NCBI GenBank assembly: GCA_002454505.1
Contig: DKJA01000064.1
Coordinates: 1-22,177, forward strand
DNA length: 22,177 nucleotides
Source of the DNA: Oxalobacteraceae bacterium UBA6704
Lineage (GTDB): Bacteria; Pseudomonadota; Gammaproteobacteria; Burkholderiales; Burkholderiaceae_D
Direction of reading: 5' to 3'
Numbering within the stretch: position 1 is the first letter of the stretch; each line of letters begins with the position of its first letter. Below are positions 13,717 to 20,120 of this stretch, piece after piece. The notes below the pieces were generated by a model. It was not told where the DNA came from and did no database searches. It saw only the letters and a list, made by a program, of their open reading frames with translations. A program made the position numbers and the translations under genes.

Positions 13717-14316
13717 ATGATCGCATCGGCCCTGTTCACCCCCGCCCAGCAAAAACTGCTGGGCCTGCTGTTCGTGCGGGTGGACGAAGGCTTTCACCTC
13801 AACGAGATCATGCGGCTGACGGGGCTGGGCAGCGCGTCGGCCCAGCGGGAACTGCGGCGGCTGCACGAATCGGGGCTGATCGTGTCGGAGCGGATCGGCA
13901 ATGTGCGCCAGTTCCGGCCCAACAAGCAGAATCTCGTGTACGACGAGCTGGCCAGCATCGTCAAGAAAACCTTCGGCGTCGTCAGCGTGCTCAATGCGGC
14001 GCTGGCGCCGCTGCGCAAATCGCTGAACGTGGCCTTTGTGTACGGCAAGACGGCGCAGGAGCAGGAAGACTCCACCGAGCCCGTGGAACTGCTGCTGATC
14101 GGCGAGAACACCACCTACGGCGAACTGCTGAACCGGCTGCCGGTGGCGGAGCGCCTGCTGCGCCGCAAGATCAATCCGAACCTGTATTCCGTGCCCGACT
14201 TCCAGCGGCGGCTGCGCGACCGGCAGCAGTTCATCGTCACCATGCTGGAGGAGCGCAAGCTGTTCGTGCTGGGCGACGACACCGACCTGGACGAGATCGT
14301 GCGCACCGCCGGCTAG
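13717..14316 (+). CDS. Winged-helix regulator with decayed nucleotidyltransferase domain
   Basis: A 199-residue protein. Residues 8-70 form an ArsR/MarR-like winged helix (helix-turn-helix at about 28-56, ending in RRLHESGLIVSERIGNVRQFR). Residues 100-199 resemble the minimal nucleotidyltransferase (MNT) domain often fused to such helices, with the C-terminal pattern NPNLYSVPDFQRRL and KLFVLGDD. Active members carry a GS motif and paired aspartates. Here the GS position reads YGK (109-111) and the acidic pair is replaced by EPVELLLIG, so nucleotidyl transfer is unlikely. It probably acts as a DNA-binding sensor controlling itself and the divergent GFA gene. Its stop shares bases with that of the kinase on the other strand. 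Confidence 0.8.
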   Translation: MIASALFTPAQQKLLGLLFVRVDEGFHLNEIMRLTGLGSASAQRELRRLHESGLIVSERIGNVRQFRPNKQNLVYDELASIVKKTFGVVSVLNAALAPLRKSLNVAFVYGKTAQEQEDSTEPVELLLIGENTTYGELLNRLPVAERLLRRKINPNLYSVPDFQRRLRDRQQFIVTMLEERKLFVLGDDTDLDEIVRTAG

Positions 14317-15743
14317 GCGTCGCCGGGCCGGATGGCGTAGGCGGCCGGCGCGGGTGTGCCGGGAGCGGCGGGCGCTGCGCTCCTGTCCACCGGGAAGCCG
14401 AGCAGGAAGCGCGTGTACGAACCGGCCTCCGATTCGCAGCTGATGGTGCCACCGAATGCGGTCAGCACCTTGCGGCAGAACGCCAGGCCCATGCCCGTGC
14501 CGCCGCCCGTCTTGCGGGTCGTGTAGAACGGGTCGAACACATGGGGCAGCACGTCGGCCGCGATGCCCTGGCCCGTGTCCGTCACCACCAGCAGGTTCTG
14601 GCCGCCGGCCGTGAAGCACTCCACCAGCACCGCGCCGCGGCCCGCCACCGTCACCGCGTGCAGCGCGTTCTTCAGCAGGTTGTACAGCACGTACACGAGC
14701 AGCGTGTCCGACCCGTGGAAACGGAAGTCGTTGCGCACCGCCACGCTGACCCTGTCCCGCTCGCGCTCGGTGAACGGGTAGCAGGCCAGTGCCTCGTCCA
14801 CGCATTGCTTCACGGAGTGCAGGGCAAAGCCATCCCGCTCCAGCGTGCCCACGCGGGCCGAAGCGAGCAGCATGTCGACGATGAAATTCGAGCGCGACAC
14901 TTCCGCCTCGATGTGGCGGGCGATCTCGCCCAGGTAGTCCAGCTGTTCCGTGCTGAGGCCGGGCGCCTGCGAGCGCTTGTAGCCGGCGATCAGTTCCGGC
15001 AGGCTGCGCGCCAGCAAGCGCGACTGGCTGCGGATGGTGGCCAGCGGCGTGCGCACCTCGTGGGCGATGCTGGCGGCGGTGGCCATCGGGTCGGCCAGCA
15101 GGTTGTGCCGCACCATCGCCTGGGCGATCAGGCCCAGGCTGGCGGCGATGAAGATCACGCCCGGCGGATAGAACTCGATGCCGTAGTTGCACAGGTAATC
15201 GATGGCCGCGGCAAAGTAGATCAGGATGCTGACGAGACAGTAGCGCAGCCGCGCCTTTTCGGTGGACTGGGCCACCTGCTGGCGCCGGTACAGCAGATAC
15301 AGTCCCCGGCCGACGACGACCACCGTCTGCAGCAGGTGCACCGGATGCAGCCAGCCCGCCTTCGGGTAGAAGCCGAAGAAATACGGATACAGGCCGGACA
15401 CGAACCAGTCCGTGGTAATGATCATCACGCCCAGCGCGCCGGCCAGCGCGTAGCTGGCGTGGACGAAGGGCCGCTCGCTGCGCCGTCCCGTCAGCTCGGC
15501 GATGAAGTGGTACAGCGTGGTGGGCAGCACGAGGATCGGCAGGTAGCCGATGCGGGCCAGCAGCAGCGCGGTGCCGGGATCCTTCACCTGGAACAGCACG
15601 GCCCACATGGCCTGCCAGCTGAAGGTGGTGGCGCACAGCAGGAAGAAGGTCAGGCTGATGCGGTTGATGCCGCGCGAGTTGAGCACATACAAACCGTAGC
15701 TGATGAAGACCAGCGACACCAGCCCCGGCAAGATCGAATACAT
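14313..15743 (-). CDS. Membrane sensor histidine kinase (7TM-type sensor), orphan
   Basis: A 476-residue kinase. Residues 1-210 hold about seven hydrophobic segments with short loops, like the N7TM histidine kinase sensor module that reads membrane or hydrophobic signals. The H-box SIAHEVRTPLATI places the phospho-acceptor at H228. The ATP-binding domain has the N-box LLKNALHAV (N359), DTGQGI (G1) and FDPFYTTRKTGGGTGMGL (F and G2). The end, AFCRKVLTAFGGTISCESEAG, resembles CqsS/LuxN-type quorum-sensing kinases. No receiver domain is fused and no response regulator is in the window. A low-complexity Ala/Pro tail closes the protein. It is divergent from the thioesterase gene. Confidence 0.9.
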   Translation of the reverse strand: MYSILPGLVSLVFISYGLYVLNSRGINRISLTFFLLCATTFSWQAMWAVLFQVKDPGTALLLARIGYLPILVLPTTLYHFIAELTGRRSERPFVHASYALAGALGVMIITTDWFVSGLYPYFFGFYPKAGWLHPVHLLQTVVVVGRGLYLLYRRQQVAQSTEKARLRYCLVSILIYFAAAIDYLCNYGIEFYPPGVIFIAASLGLIAQAMVRHNLLADPMATAASIAHEVRTPLATIRSQSRLLARSLPELIAGYKRSQAPGLSTEQLDYLGEIARHIEAEVSRSNFIVDMLLASARVGTLERDGFALHSVKQCVDEALACYPFTERERDRVSVAVRNDFRFHGSDTLLVYVLYNLLKNALHAVTVAGRGAVLVECFTAGGQNLLVVTDTGQGIAADVLPHVFDPFYTTRKTGGGTGMGLAFCRKVLTAFGGTISCESEAGSYTRFLLGFPVDRSAAPAAPGTPAPAAYAIRPGDA

Positions 15744-15821
15744 GCGCTCCCCCAGCCATATTACAAATATTCAACAGGCAAGCGATCTTAACAACGGAAT
15801 GTCACGACGTCTCGGGCAATG

Positions 15822-15849
15822 TTGCGTTATTCGCCCAAGCATTGCGTTT
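15822..15849. promoter_or_regulatory. Phased direct repeats between kinase and thioesterase
   Basis: TTGCGTTA (15822-15829) and TTGCGTTT (15842-15849) are direct repeats whose starts are exactly 20 bp apart, about two helical turns. They lie in the 212-nt divergent region. The arrangement suits a dimeric activator such as a response regulator. The first copy lies within a partial dyad (GGGCAAT...ATTCGCCC). Confidence 0.4.
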
Positions 15850-15885
15850 AATCAAAAGTGCTTCATGGATAAAAGCAAAAAGTAG

Positions 15886-15939
15886 ATGGGTGTCCGGCAT
15901 TGGCCGGACCAGGACCCCCCTGCCGCCGCCGGCACCCAT
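15886..15939 (+). promoter_or_regulatory. Structured, possibly bistable leader of the thioesterase gene
   Basis: ATGGGTG (15886-15892) plus CCGG (15894-15897) can pair with CCGG-CACCCAT (15929-15939), an 11-bp stem with one bulged T. Alternatively TCCGGC (15893-15898) pairs with GCCGGA (15903-15908) around ATTG. The two folds share bases 15894-15897 and so compete. The long stem ends five bases before the AAGGAG ribosome binding site (15944-15949). Confidence 0.4.
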
Positions 15940-15955
15940 TTGCAAGGAGAATCTC

Positions 15956-16402
15956 ATGTTCATGCACGCCAACGTAGCCAACGAATCGAATACCAGCGCT
16001 GAACTGACCTTCCAACATCAACTGTCGATTTACCTGAAGGATTCGAATGCCTACGGTAACACGTACTTTGCCCGGTATTTCGAATGGCAGGGGATCTGCC
16101 GCGAGAAATGGTTCTACGAGTGTATTTCCCGCGACATGCTGCAACAGGAAGGCGTGTTCATCACCAAGCACGCGCAGCAGGATTATCTGCAGGAGACTTT
16201 CCCGTTCCAGGAAGTGACGTGCGAAGTGAACACCTACGACGTCAAGCGCTGCTCGTTCTGGCTGGAGTTCCGCTTCTATGCGAACGGCCACCCGGTGTCG
16301 GTGGGCCGCCAGCAGATCGTGTTCGCCAGCCACACCAAGCAGATCAAGGCGCTGCCGGAACTGGTGCTGAAGCGGATCAAGCGGTATGAAATGAAGAAAT
16401 GA
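15956..16402 (+). CDS. Hotdog-fold acyl-CoA/acyl-ACP thioesterase, enediyne-thioesterase-like
   Basis: A 148-residue single hotdog domain. The stretch NAYGNTYFARYFEWQGICRE (31-50) closely follows the motif of enediyne polyketide thioesterases such as CalE7 and DynE7 (NxVGNVYYxNYxRWQGRCRE, from memory). N31, Y41 and R49 fall on the positions of the Asn, Tyr and Arg reported as important in CalE7. It therefore probably cleaves a long-chain or polyketide acyl thioester. No polyketide synthase is nearby, so the substrate is unknown. The ATG at 15956 has AAGGAG five bases before its spacer ends; a longer reading from 15842 would run through the structured leader. It is divergent from the sensor kinase and converges on the DUF885 gene. 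Confidence 0.8.
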   Translation: MFMHANVANESNTSAELTFQHQLSIYLKDSNAYGNTYFARYFEWQGICREKWFYECISRDMLQQEGVFITKHAQQDYLQETFPFQEVTCEVNTYDVKRCSFWLEFRFYANGHPVSVGRQQIVFASHTKQIKALPELVLKRIKRYEMKK

Positions 16403-16413
16403 CTTCCCTGCGT

Positions 16414-16441
16414 GGACCGCAGCACCGTGCCGCTGCGGTCC
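16414..16441. terminator. Bidirectional hairpin between converging genes
   Basis: GGACCGCAGC (16414-16423) pairs perfectly with GCTGCGGTCC (16432-16441), 10 bp around an 8-nt loop. It sits in the 52-nt gap between two converging stop codons, the usual place of a shared terminator. No strong T-tract exists on either side. Confidence 0.65.
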
Positions 16442-16454
16442 GTTCGCCTTGCCT

Positions 16455-18263
16455 TTACTGCGCGGCCTTCTGCTGCGCGATCCAGTGGTCGATTTTTGCT
16501 TCCAGCAGACTGAGCGGCAAGGTGCCGTCGCCCAGCACCTGTTCATGGAAGGCCGGCAGGCTGAACCGGTCGCCCAGCGCCTGCTGCGCGCGCTGGCGCA
16601 GTTCCATGATCTTCAGCGCGCCGATCTTGTAGGCCAGCGCCTGGCCCGGCCACGCCATATAGCGTTCCGTCTCGCTCTTTGCCACCGCGTCGTAGCCCAG
16701 CGTGTCCTTCATGTACTGGATCGTCCGTTCGCGGGTCCATCCTTTCGCGTGCATGCCCGTGTCGACGACGAGGCGCGTGGCGCGCAGCAGTTCGTCGTTC
16801 AGGTGGCCGAAGTACTGGGCGGGATCGTCGAACAGCTTCATTTCGCGGCCCAGCGTTTCCGCATACAGCGCCCAGCCTTCCGTGAAGGCCGTGTTGCCGC
16901 CGAACTTGCGGAAGTTCGGCAGGCCCAGCTCCTGCATCAGCGCGATGTGGAAGTGGTGGCCCGGCTTGCCTTCATGCAGGAACAGCGTCGTCATGCCGGT
17001 GCTGCCGTACTTGGTGGGATCGGTCACCACGGACCAGAACACGCCCGGCCGCGAGCCGTCCGCCGCCGGCGCCGTGTAATGGTCGGAGGCCGTGTCGCGG
17101 CTCAGTTCCGGTTCCAGGCGCAGGTCCAGTTTCGCCTTCGGCAGTAGCGTGAACATGGCCGGCAGCTTCTCGTCCAGCAGCGCGTTCAGCTTGTGGTATT
17201 CGGCCTGCACTTCCTCTTCCGTCTTGAACGGGAAGAAGCGCTTCTGCTGCGAGACCCACACCGGCAGGCCGGCGGCCGGACCGTCGTAGCCCAGCTGCGG
17301 CCCCAGCTTGGCGAACTCGCCCTGGATGCGCGCCACTTCCTTCAGGCCGATCGCATGGATCGCTTCCGGCGTCAGGTCGGTCGTCGTGGAATCGGCCACG
17401 CGCACCTGGTACCACGCGGCGCCATGCGGCACGTCGGCCAGGCCGGTGGATGTGCGGCAGGCCGGAATGTAGTCCTTCTCCACATACGTGGCCAGGCGTT
17501 CCAGCGCCGGGATCAGCTTCGCCACGGCGGCGCGGTAATCGGCCGTCAGCTTCTTCTTGTCGGCGGCGGTAAAACTGGCCGGCATCTTCGTGATCGGTGT
17601 GTAAAAAATGCTTTGTTCCGGTGTGGCGCTGACCAGCTTGCGGAACTGCGGCAGCGCGGACACCATGATCGCGCGCGGCTGCGTGACGCCGGTGCGCACG
17701 CCTTCCTTCATGTTGACGATCGCCTGGTCGATCCACGCCGGCAGCTGCTGCAGGCGGCTCAGGTAGGCGCGGTACTGCTTCGCGTTCGTCAGCGGCTGCG
17801 ATGCTTCGCCGCTGGCATAGTTGGCCAGCGTGACGGGCATGCTGTCCATCTGGCTGACCGGCAGCAGGTGGCTCGGGTAAGGCTCGTAGGCCAGCAGCGT
17901 TTTCAGTTCGTAGGCCAGCACGTCGTAGTTGATCTGGTCGCGGTGCGTCAGCTTGCGGCGGTCGACCTTGGCCAGGCGCGCGGTGTAGTCGCGGTAGCGG
18001 GCGAACTGCTTCGTGCGTTCGGCCGGCGCGATGGACATGCCGATCTGGTCGTCGAAGCGGTTGTCACCGTTGTCGGTGGCGTAGACGGGATCGAAGCGGG
18101 CGACCGCATCGTAGTATTCGTCGGCCAGCGCCAGGAAGCGCTTGGCTTCGGCGTCGGCGACGGCGGCGGATACCTTGCCGGCCGGCGCAGCCAGCGTGAC
18201 GGTCGGTGCGGTGGCAAAGGCGAGGGCGCAGGCGGCGGCCAGTGCGGTGATGCGGTGCTTCAT
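16455..18263 (-). CDS. Exported DUF885-family protein (predicted metal-dependent hydrolase)
   Basis: A 602-residue protein of the DUF885 family. Residues 1-26 look like a signal peptide (MKHRITALAAACALAFATAP, then AA), so it is probably periplasmic. The family's active-site-like motifs are all present: HEGKPGHH (430-437), EGWALYAE (462-469) and MAWPGQALAYKIG (536-548). These recall the HExxH plus glutamate arrangement of gluzincin metallopeptidases, but the biochemical activity of most members is unproven. The ATG at 18263 is chosen because it starts the signal peptide; the open frame continues 159 codons further back into the neighbouring gene without meaning. It follows the HPP gene on the same strand after 83 nt. 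Confidence 0.88.
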   Translation of the reverse strand: MKHRITALAAACALAFATAPTVTLAAPAGKVSAAVADAEAKRFLALADEYYDAVARFDPVYATDNGDNRFDDQIGMSIAPAERTKQFARYRDYTARLAKVDRRKLTHRDQINYDVLAYELKTLLAYEPYPSHLLPVSQMDSMPVTLANYASGEASQPLTNAKQYRAYLSRLQQLPAWIDQAIVNMKEGVRTGVTQPRAIMVSALPQFRKLVSATPEQSIFYTPITKMPASFTAADKKKLTADYRAAVAKLIPALERLATYVEKDYIPACRTSTGLADVPHGAAWYQVRVADSTTTDLTPEAIHAIGLKEVARIQGEFAKLGPQLGYDGPAAGLPVWVSQQKRFFPFKTEEEVQAEYHKLNALLDEKLPAMFTLLPKAKLDLRLEPELSRDTASDHYTAPAADGSRPGVFWSVVTDPTKYGSTGMTTLFLHEGKPGHHFHIALMQELGLPNFRKFGGNTAFTEGWALYAETLGREMKLFDDPAQYFGHLNDELLRATRLVVDTGMHAKGWTRERTIQYMKDTLGYDAVAKSETERYMAWPGQALAYKIGALKIMELRQRAQQALGDRFSLPAFHEQVLGDGTLPLSLLEAKIDHWIAQQKAAQ

Positions 18264-18280
18264 GCGTGATTTCCCGTTGA

Positions 18281-18310
18281 TCGATATGTGGATGGAAACG
18301 AACGGGTCAA
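18281..18310 (-). promoter_or_regulatory. Candidate promoter for the DUF885 gene
   Basis: On the - strand TTGACC (18310-18305) and TATCGA (18286-18281) are 18 bp apart. The -35 matches five of six consensus bases, the -10 only three. The start codon lies 17 bases after the -10 box. It would let the DUF885 gene be expressed apart from the lrp-HPP pair. Confidence 0.35.
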
Positions 18311-18346
18311 AGCATAAGCGATCCGTGGCGCCGGCGGAACGGATTT

Positions 18347-19525
18347 TTACGCGGTTGCCGCCGCTTCCGCGAGGCGGTGTTCGTACAGCGCCGCCACCAC
18401 GTCCGACTGGGTGACGATGCCGGCGAAGCGCTGTTCCGCGTCCACCACGGGGATGTGGTGCATGCCGGCATCGGCCATCCACGGCACCAGGTCGACGATG
18501 GGCGTGGCCAGCTGCGCCACGCGGGGACGGGGCGTCATGATCTGGCCCACCACTTCGGCCTTGTCCGTGTGGGTGATGCCGGTCGGGCGCAGGAACTCGG
18601 CCAGCTTGCCGCGCAGGCCCCGGTAGTCGTCGACGCCGCCATGCCGGAGGAAATCGCTTTGCGTGACGATGCCGATGACGCGCCGCGCCGGGTTCAGCAC
18701 GGGCAGCGCGGCCAGGTGGCGGGTGCGCATCTCGCGCCACGAATCGGCCAGCGGTGTGGCGAACTCGGCCGTGACGACGTCCGTCGACATGATGTCGCCG
18801 CAGGAGATCACGCCGAAGCGGCGTTGATAAGCGCGCAGCTCCGTCTGCAGGAACAGCGCTTCCAGGTCGTCGCGGCTGATGTCGAGCACCTGGCCGTAGC
18901 TTTTCAGCACCGCATCGAGGTCCTCGGGCCGGAAGCCGAGGCGCACGGTGGGTACGGCATCCTTCGTCTCGTGCGGGTTCGGGTGCGCCAGCGTTTGCGT
19001 ATGGGGATAACGCCGCCCCGTCAGGTTGTTGTAGACGATGGCGGCGGCCACCAGCAGCAGCGAGTCCAGCAGCACGGGGCCGAGGGGAAACGCGAAGCCC
19101 GCCGCATGGACGGCCGGGCCGCCGATGACGGACGTCAGCGCCGCCGCGCCGCCGGGTGGGTGCAGGCAGCGCGTGGCGAACATCGCGCCGATCGCCAGCG
19201 CCGCCGCCAGGGCTGCCAGCAACGGCATCGGCAGCGTGCCGCCCAGCCAGCGCACGCAGGCGGCGCCCACCAGCGCCGAGATGACGTTACCGCCGATGAC
19301 GGACCACGGCTGGGCCAGCGGGCTGGCCGGCAGGCAGAACAGCAGCACCGACGAGGCGCCCATCGGCGCCACCAGCCAGAGCGCGTTCTCGCCCAGCAGC
19401 AGGTGGGCGCCGAGGCCCGTCACGAACAGGCCCAGCAGGGCGCCGCCGCTGGCGCGCAGCCGTTCCGTGGCACTGGCAGTACTTGGCGTGGGCCACCACG
19501 CGCCAAACAGGGATTTGAGGTGCAT
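18347..19525 (-). CDS. HPP-family membrane protein with two CBS domains
   Basis: A 392-residue protein. Residues 25-165 contain several hydrophobic helices with the family motif HPPGGAAAL (H122-P-P). HPP-family membrane proteins have been linked to nitrite transport in plastids and cyanobacteria, so transport of a small anion is possible but not shown here. Two cytoplasmic CBS domains follow (about 243-298 and 327-382), each ending in GIVTQSD; such pairs bind adenine nucleotides and tune transporters. The start lies seven bases after the stop of the Lrp-type regulator, so the two are almost surely co-transcribed and the regulator may control it. The Shine-Dalgarno is weak. Confidence 0.9.
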   Translation of the reverse strand: MHLKSLFGAWWPTPSTASATERLRASGGALLGLFVTGLGAHLLLGENALWLVAPMGASSVLLFCLPASPLAQPWSVIGGNVISALVGAACVRWLGGTLPMPLLAALAAALAIGAMFATRCLHPPGGAAALTSVIGGPAVHAAGFAFPLGPVLLDSLLLVAAAIVYNNLTGRRYPHTQTLAHPNPHETKDAVPTVRLGFRPEDLDAVLKSYGQVLDISRDDLEALFLQTELRAYQRRFGVISCGDIMSTDVVTAEFATPLADSWREMRTRHLAALPVLNPARRVIGIVTQSDFLRHGGVDDYRGLRGKLAEFLRPTGITHTDKAEVVGQIMTPRPRVAQLATPIVDLVPWMADAGMHHIPVVDAEQRFAGIVTQSDVVAALYEHRLAEAAATA

Positions 19526-19532
19526 CTTTCGA

Positions 19533-20021
19533 TTATGCCATGGCGCTCCCGTGCGCCACCAGGTCGAGCGGCAACATGGTCGTGTACTTGATCTGTTCCA
19601 TCGAGAAGGCGGACGACACGCCTGTCAGGTTCGCCACGCGGATCAGTTTCTTGTAGAAGCGGTCGTAGCCTTCGATGTCCGTGGTAACGACTTTCAGCAG
19701 GTAATCCACATCGCCGCTCATCCGGTGGAACTCCATGACTTCGGGCAGCGCGATGACGGCGGCGGCGAACTTCGCCAGCCACTTGTCGTCATGCTGGCTG
19801 GTGCGCACGCTGACGAACACCGTCACCGGCAGGCCGGCCTTGCGGCGGTTGACGAGGGCCACGCGGCGGTCCAGGTAGCTTTCTTCCTCGAGGCGTTTCA
19901 AACGCTTCCAGCAGGGGGTGCTGGTCAGTCCCACCCTGGCGGCCAGGTCGGCAACGGACAGCGTGCCGTCCACTTGCAGCGCGCCGAGGATGGCGTAATC
20001 GAATTTATCGAGATCGTTCAT
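19533..20021 (-). CDS. Lrp/AsnC-family transcriptional regulator
   Basis: A 162-residue protein. The N-terminal helix-turn-helix (residues 4-50) contains the typical LDKFDYAILGALQVDG and LTSTPCWKRLKRLEE. The C-terminal RAM domain (about 65-145) contains HRMSGDVDYLLKVVTTDIEGYDRFY, the surface on which amino-acid effectors bind in this family. Length is normal. It is the first gene of a - strand run with the HPP/CBS membrane protein and is divergent from the cysteine desulfurase fusion, so either or both may be its targets. The effector cannot be deduced; cysteine or another amino acid would fit the neighbours. Confidence 0.95.
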   Translation of the reverse strand: MNDLDKFDYAILGALQVDGTLSVADLAARVGLTSTPCWKRLKRLEEESYLDRRVALVNRRKAGLPVTVFVSVRTSQHDDKWLAKFAAAVIALPEVMEFHRMSGDVDYLLKVVTTDIEGYDRFYKKLIRVANLTGVSSAFSMEQIKYTTMLPLDLVAHGSAMA

Positions 20022-20041
20022 TCCAGATTTTCAATTTAAAA

Positions 20042-20055
20042 AGCATGAATATGCT
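20042..20055. promoter_or_regulatory. Candidate Lrp-type operator in the divergent gap
   Basis: AGCATGAATATGCT has perfect 5-bp arms (AGCAT/ATGCT) around GAAT. It lies 21 bases upstream of the lrp-type start, in the 99-nt gap shared with the fusion gene. Lrp-family proteins often bind AT-rich dyads of about this size near their own promoters. A TTGGCA at 20081-20086 could be a -35 for the + strand gene, but no matching -10 is clear. Confidence 0.35.
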
Positions 20056-20120
20056 GAATGTAGCGTAAACGGCCGGCAATTTGGCACGGATCGTTTGCCG
20101 AACTTGCTTAAGCTATCCGG

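Noticed and set aside
15758..15770. AT-rich dyad ATATT-ACA-AATAT upstream of the kinase start
   Set aside because: Short arms in a locally AT-rich stretch are likely by chance, and no -35/-10 pair with proper spacing could be fitted.
13672..15791. Very long open frames on both strands across the regulator and kinase genes (13672-15774 on -, 13710-15791 on +)
   Set aside because: They cover genes with clear motifs in other frames, and their products are Arg/Ala/Gly-rich without domains. High GC content removes stop codons.
17193..18269. A 358-codon + strand frame opposite the DUF885 gene
   Set aside because: Composition-driven shadow; the - strand protein has all family motifs.
18264..18740. 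Upstream extension of the DUF885 reading frame by 159 codons
   Set aside because: It overlaps the CBS domains of the HPP gene, has no recognisable sequence, and would bury the signal peptide that begins at 18263.
18377..19591. A 404-codon + strand frame opposite the HPP/CBS gene
   Set aside because: His/Arg/Gln-rich shadow frame. The CBS and HPP motifs on the other strand are decisive.
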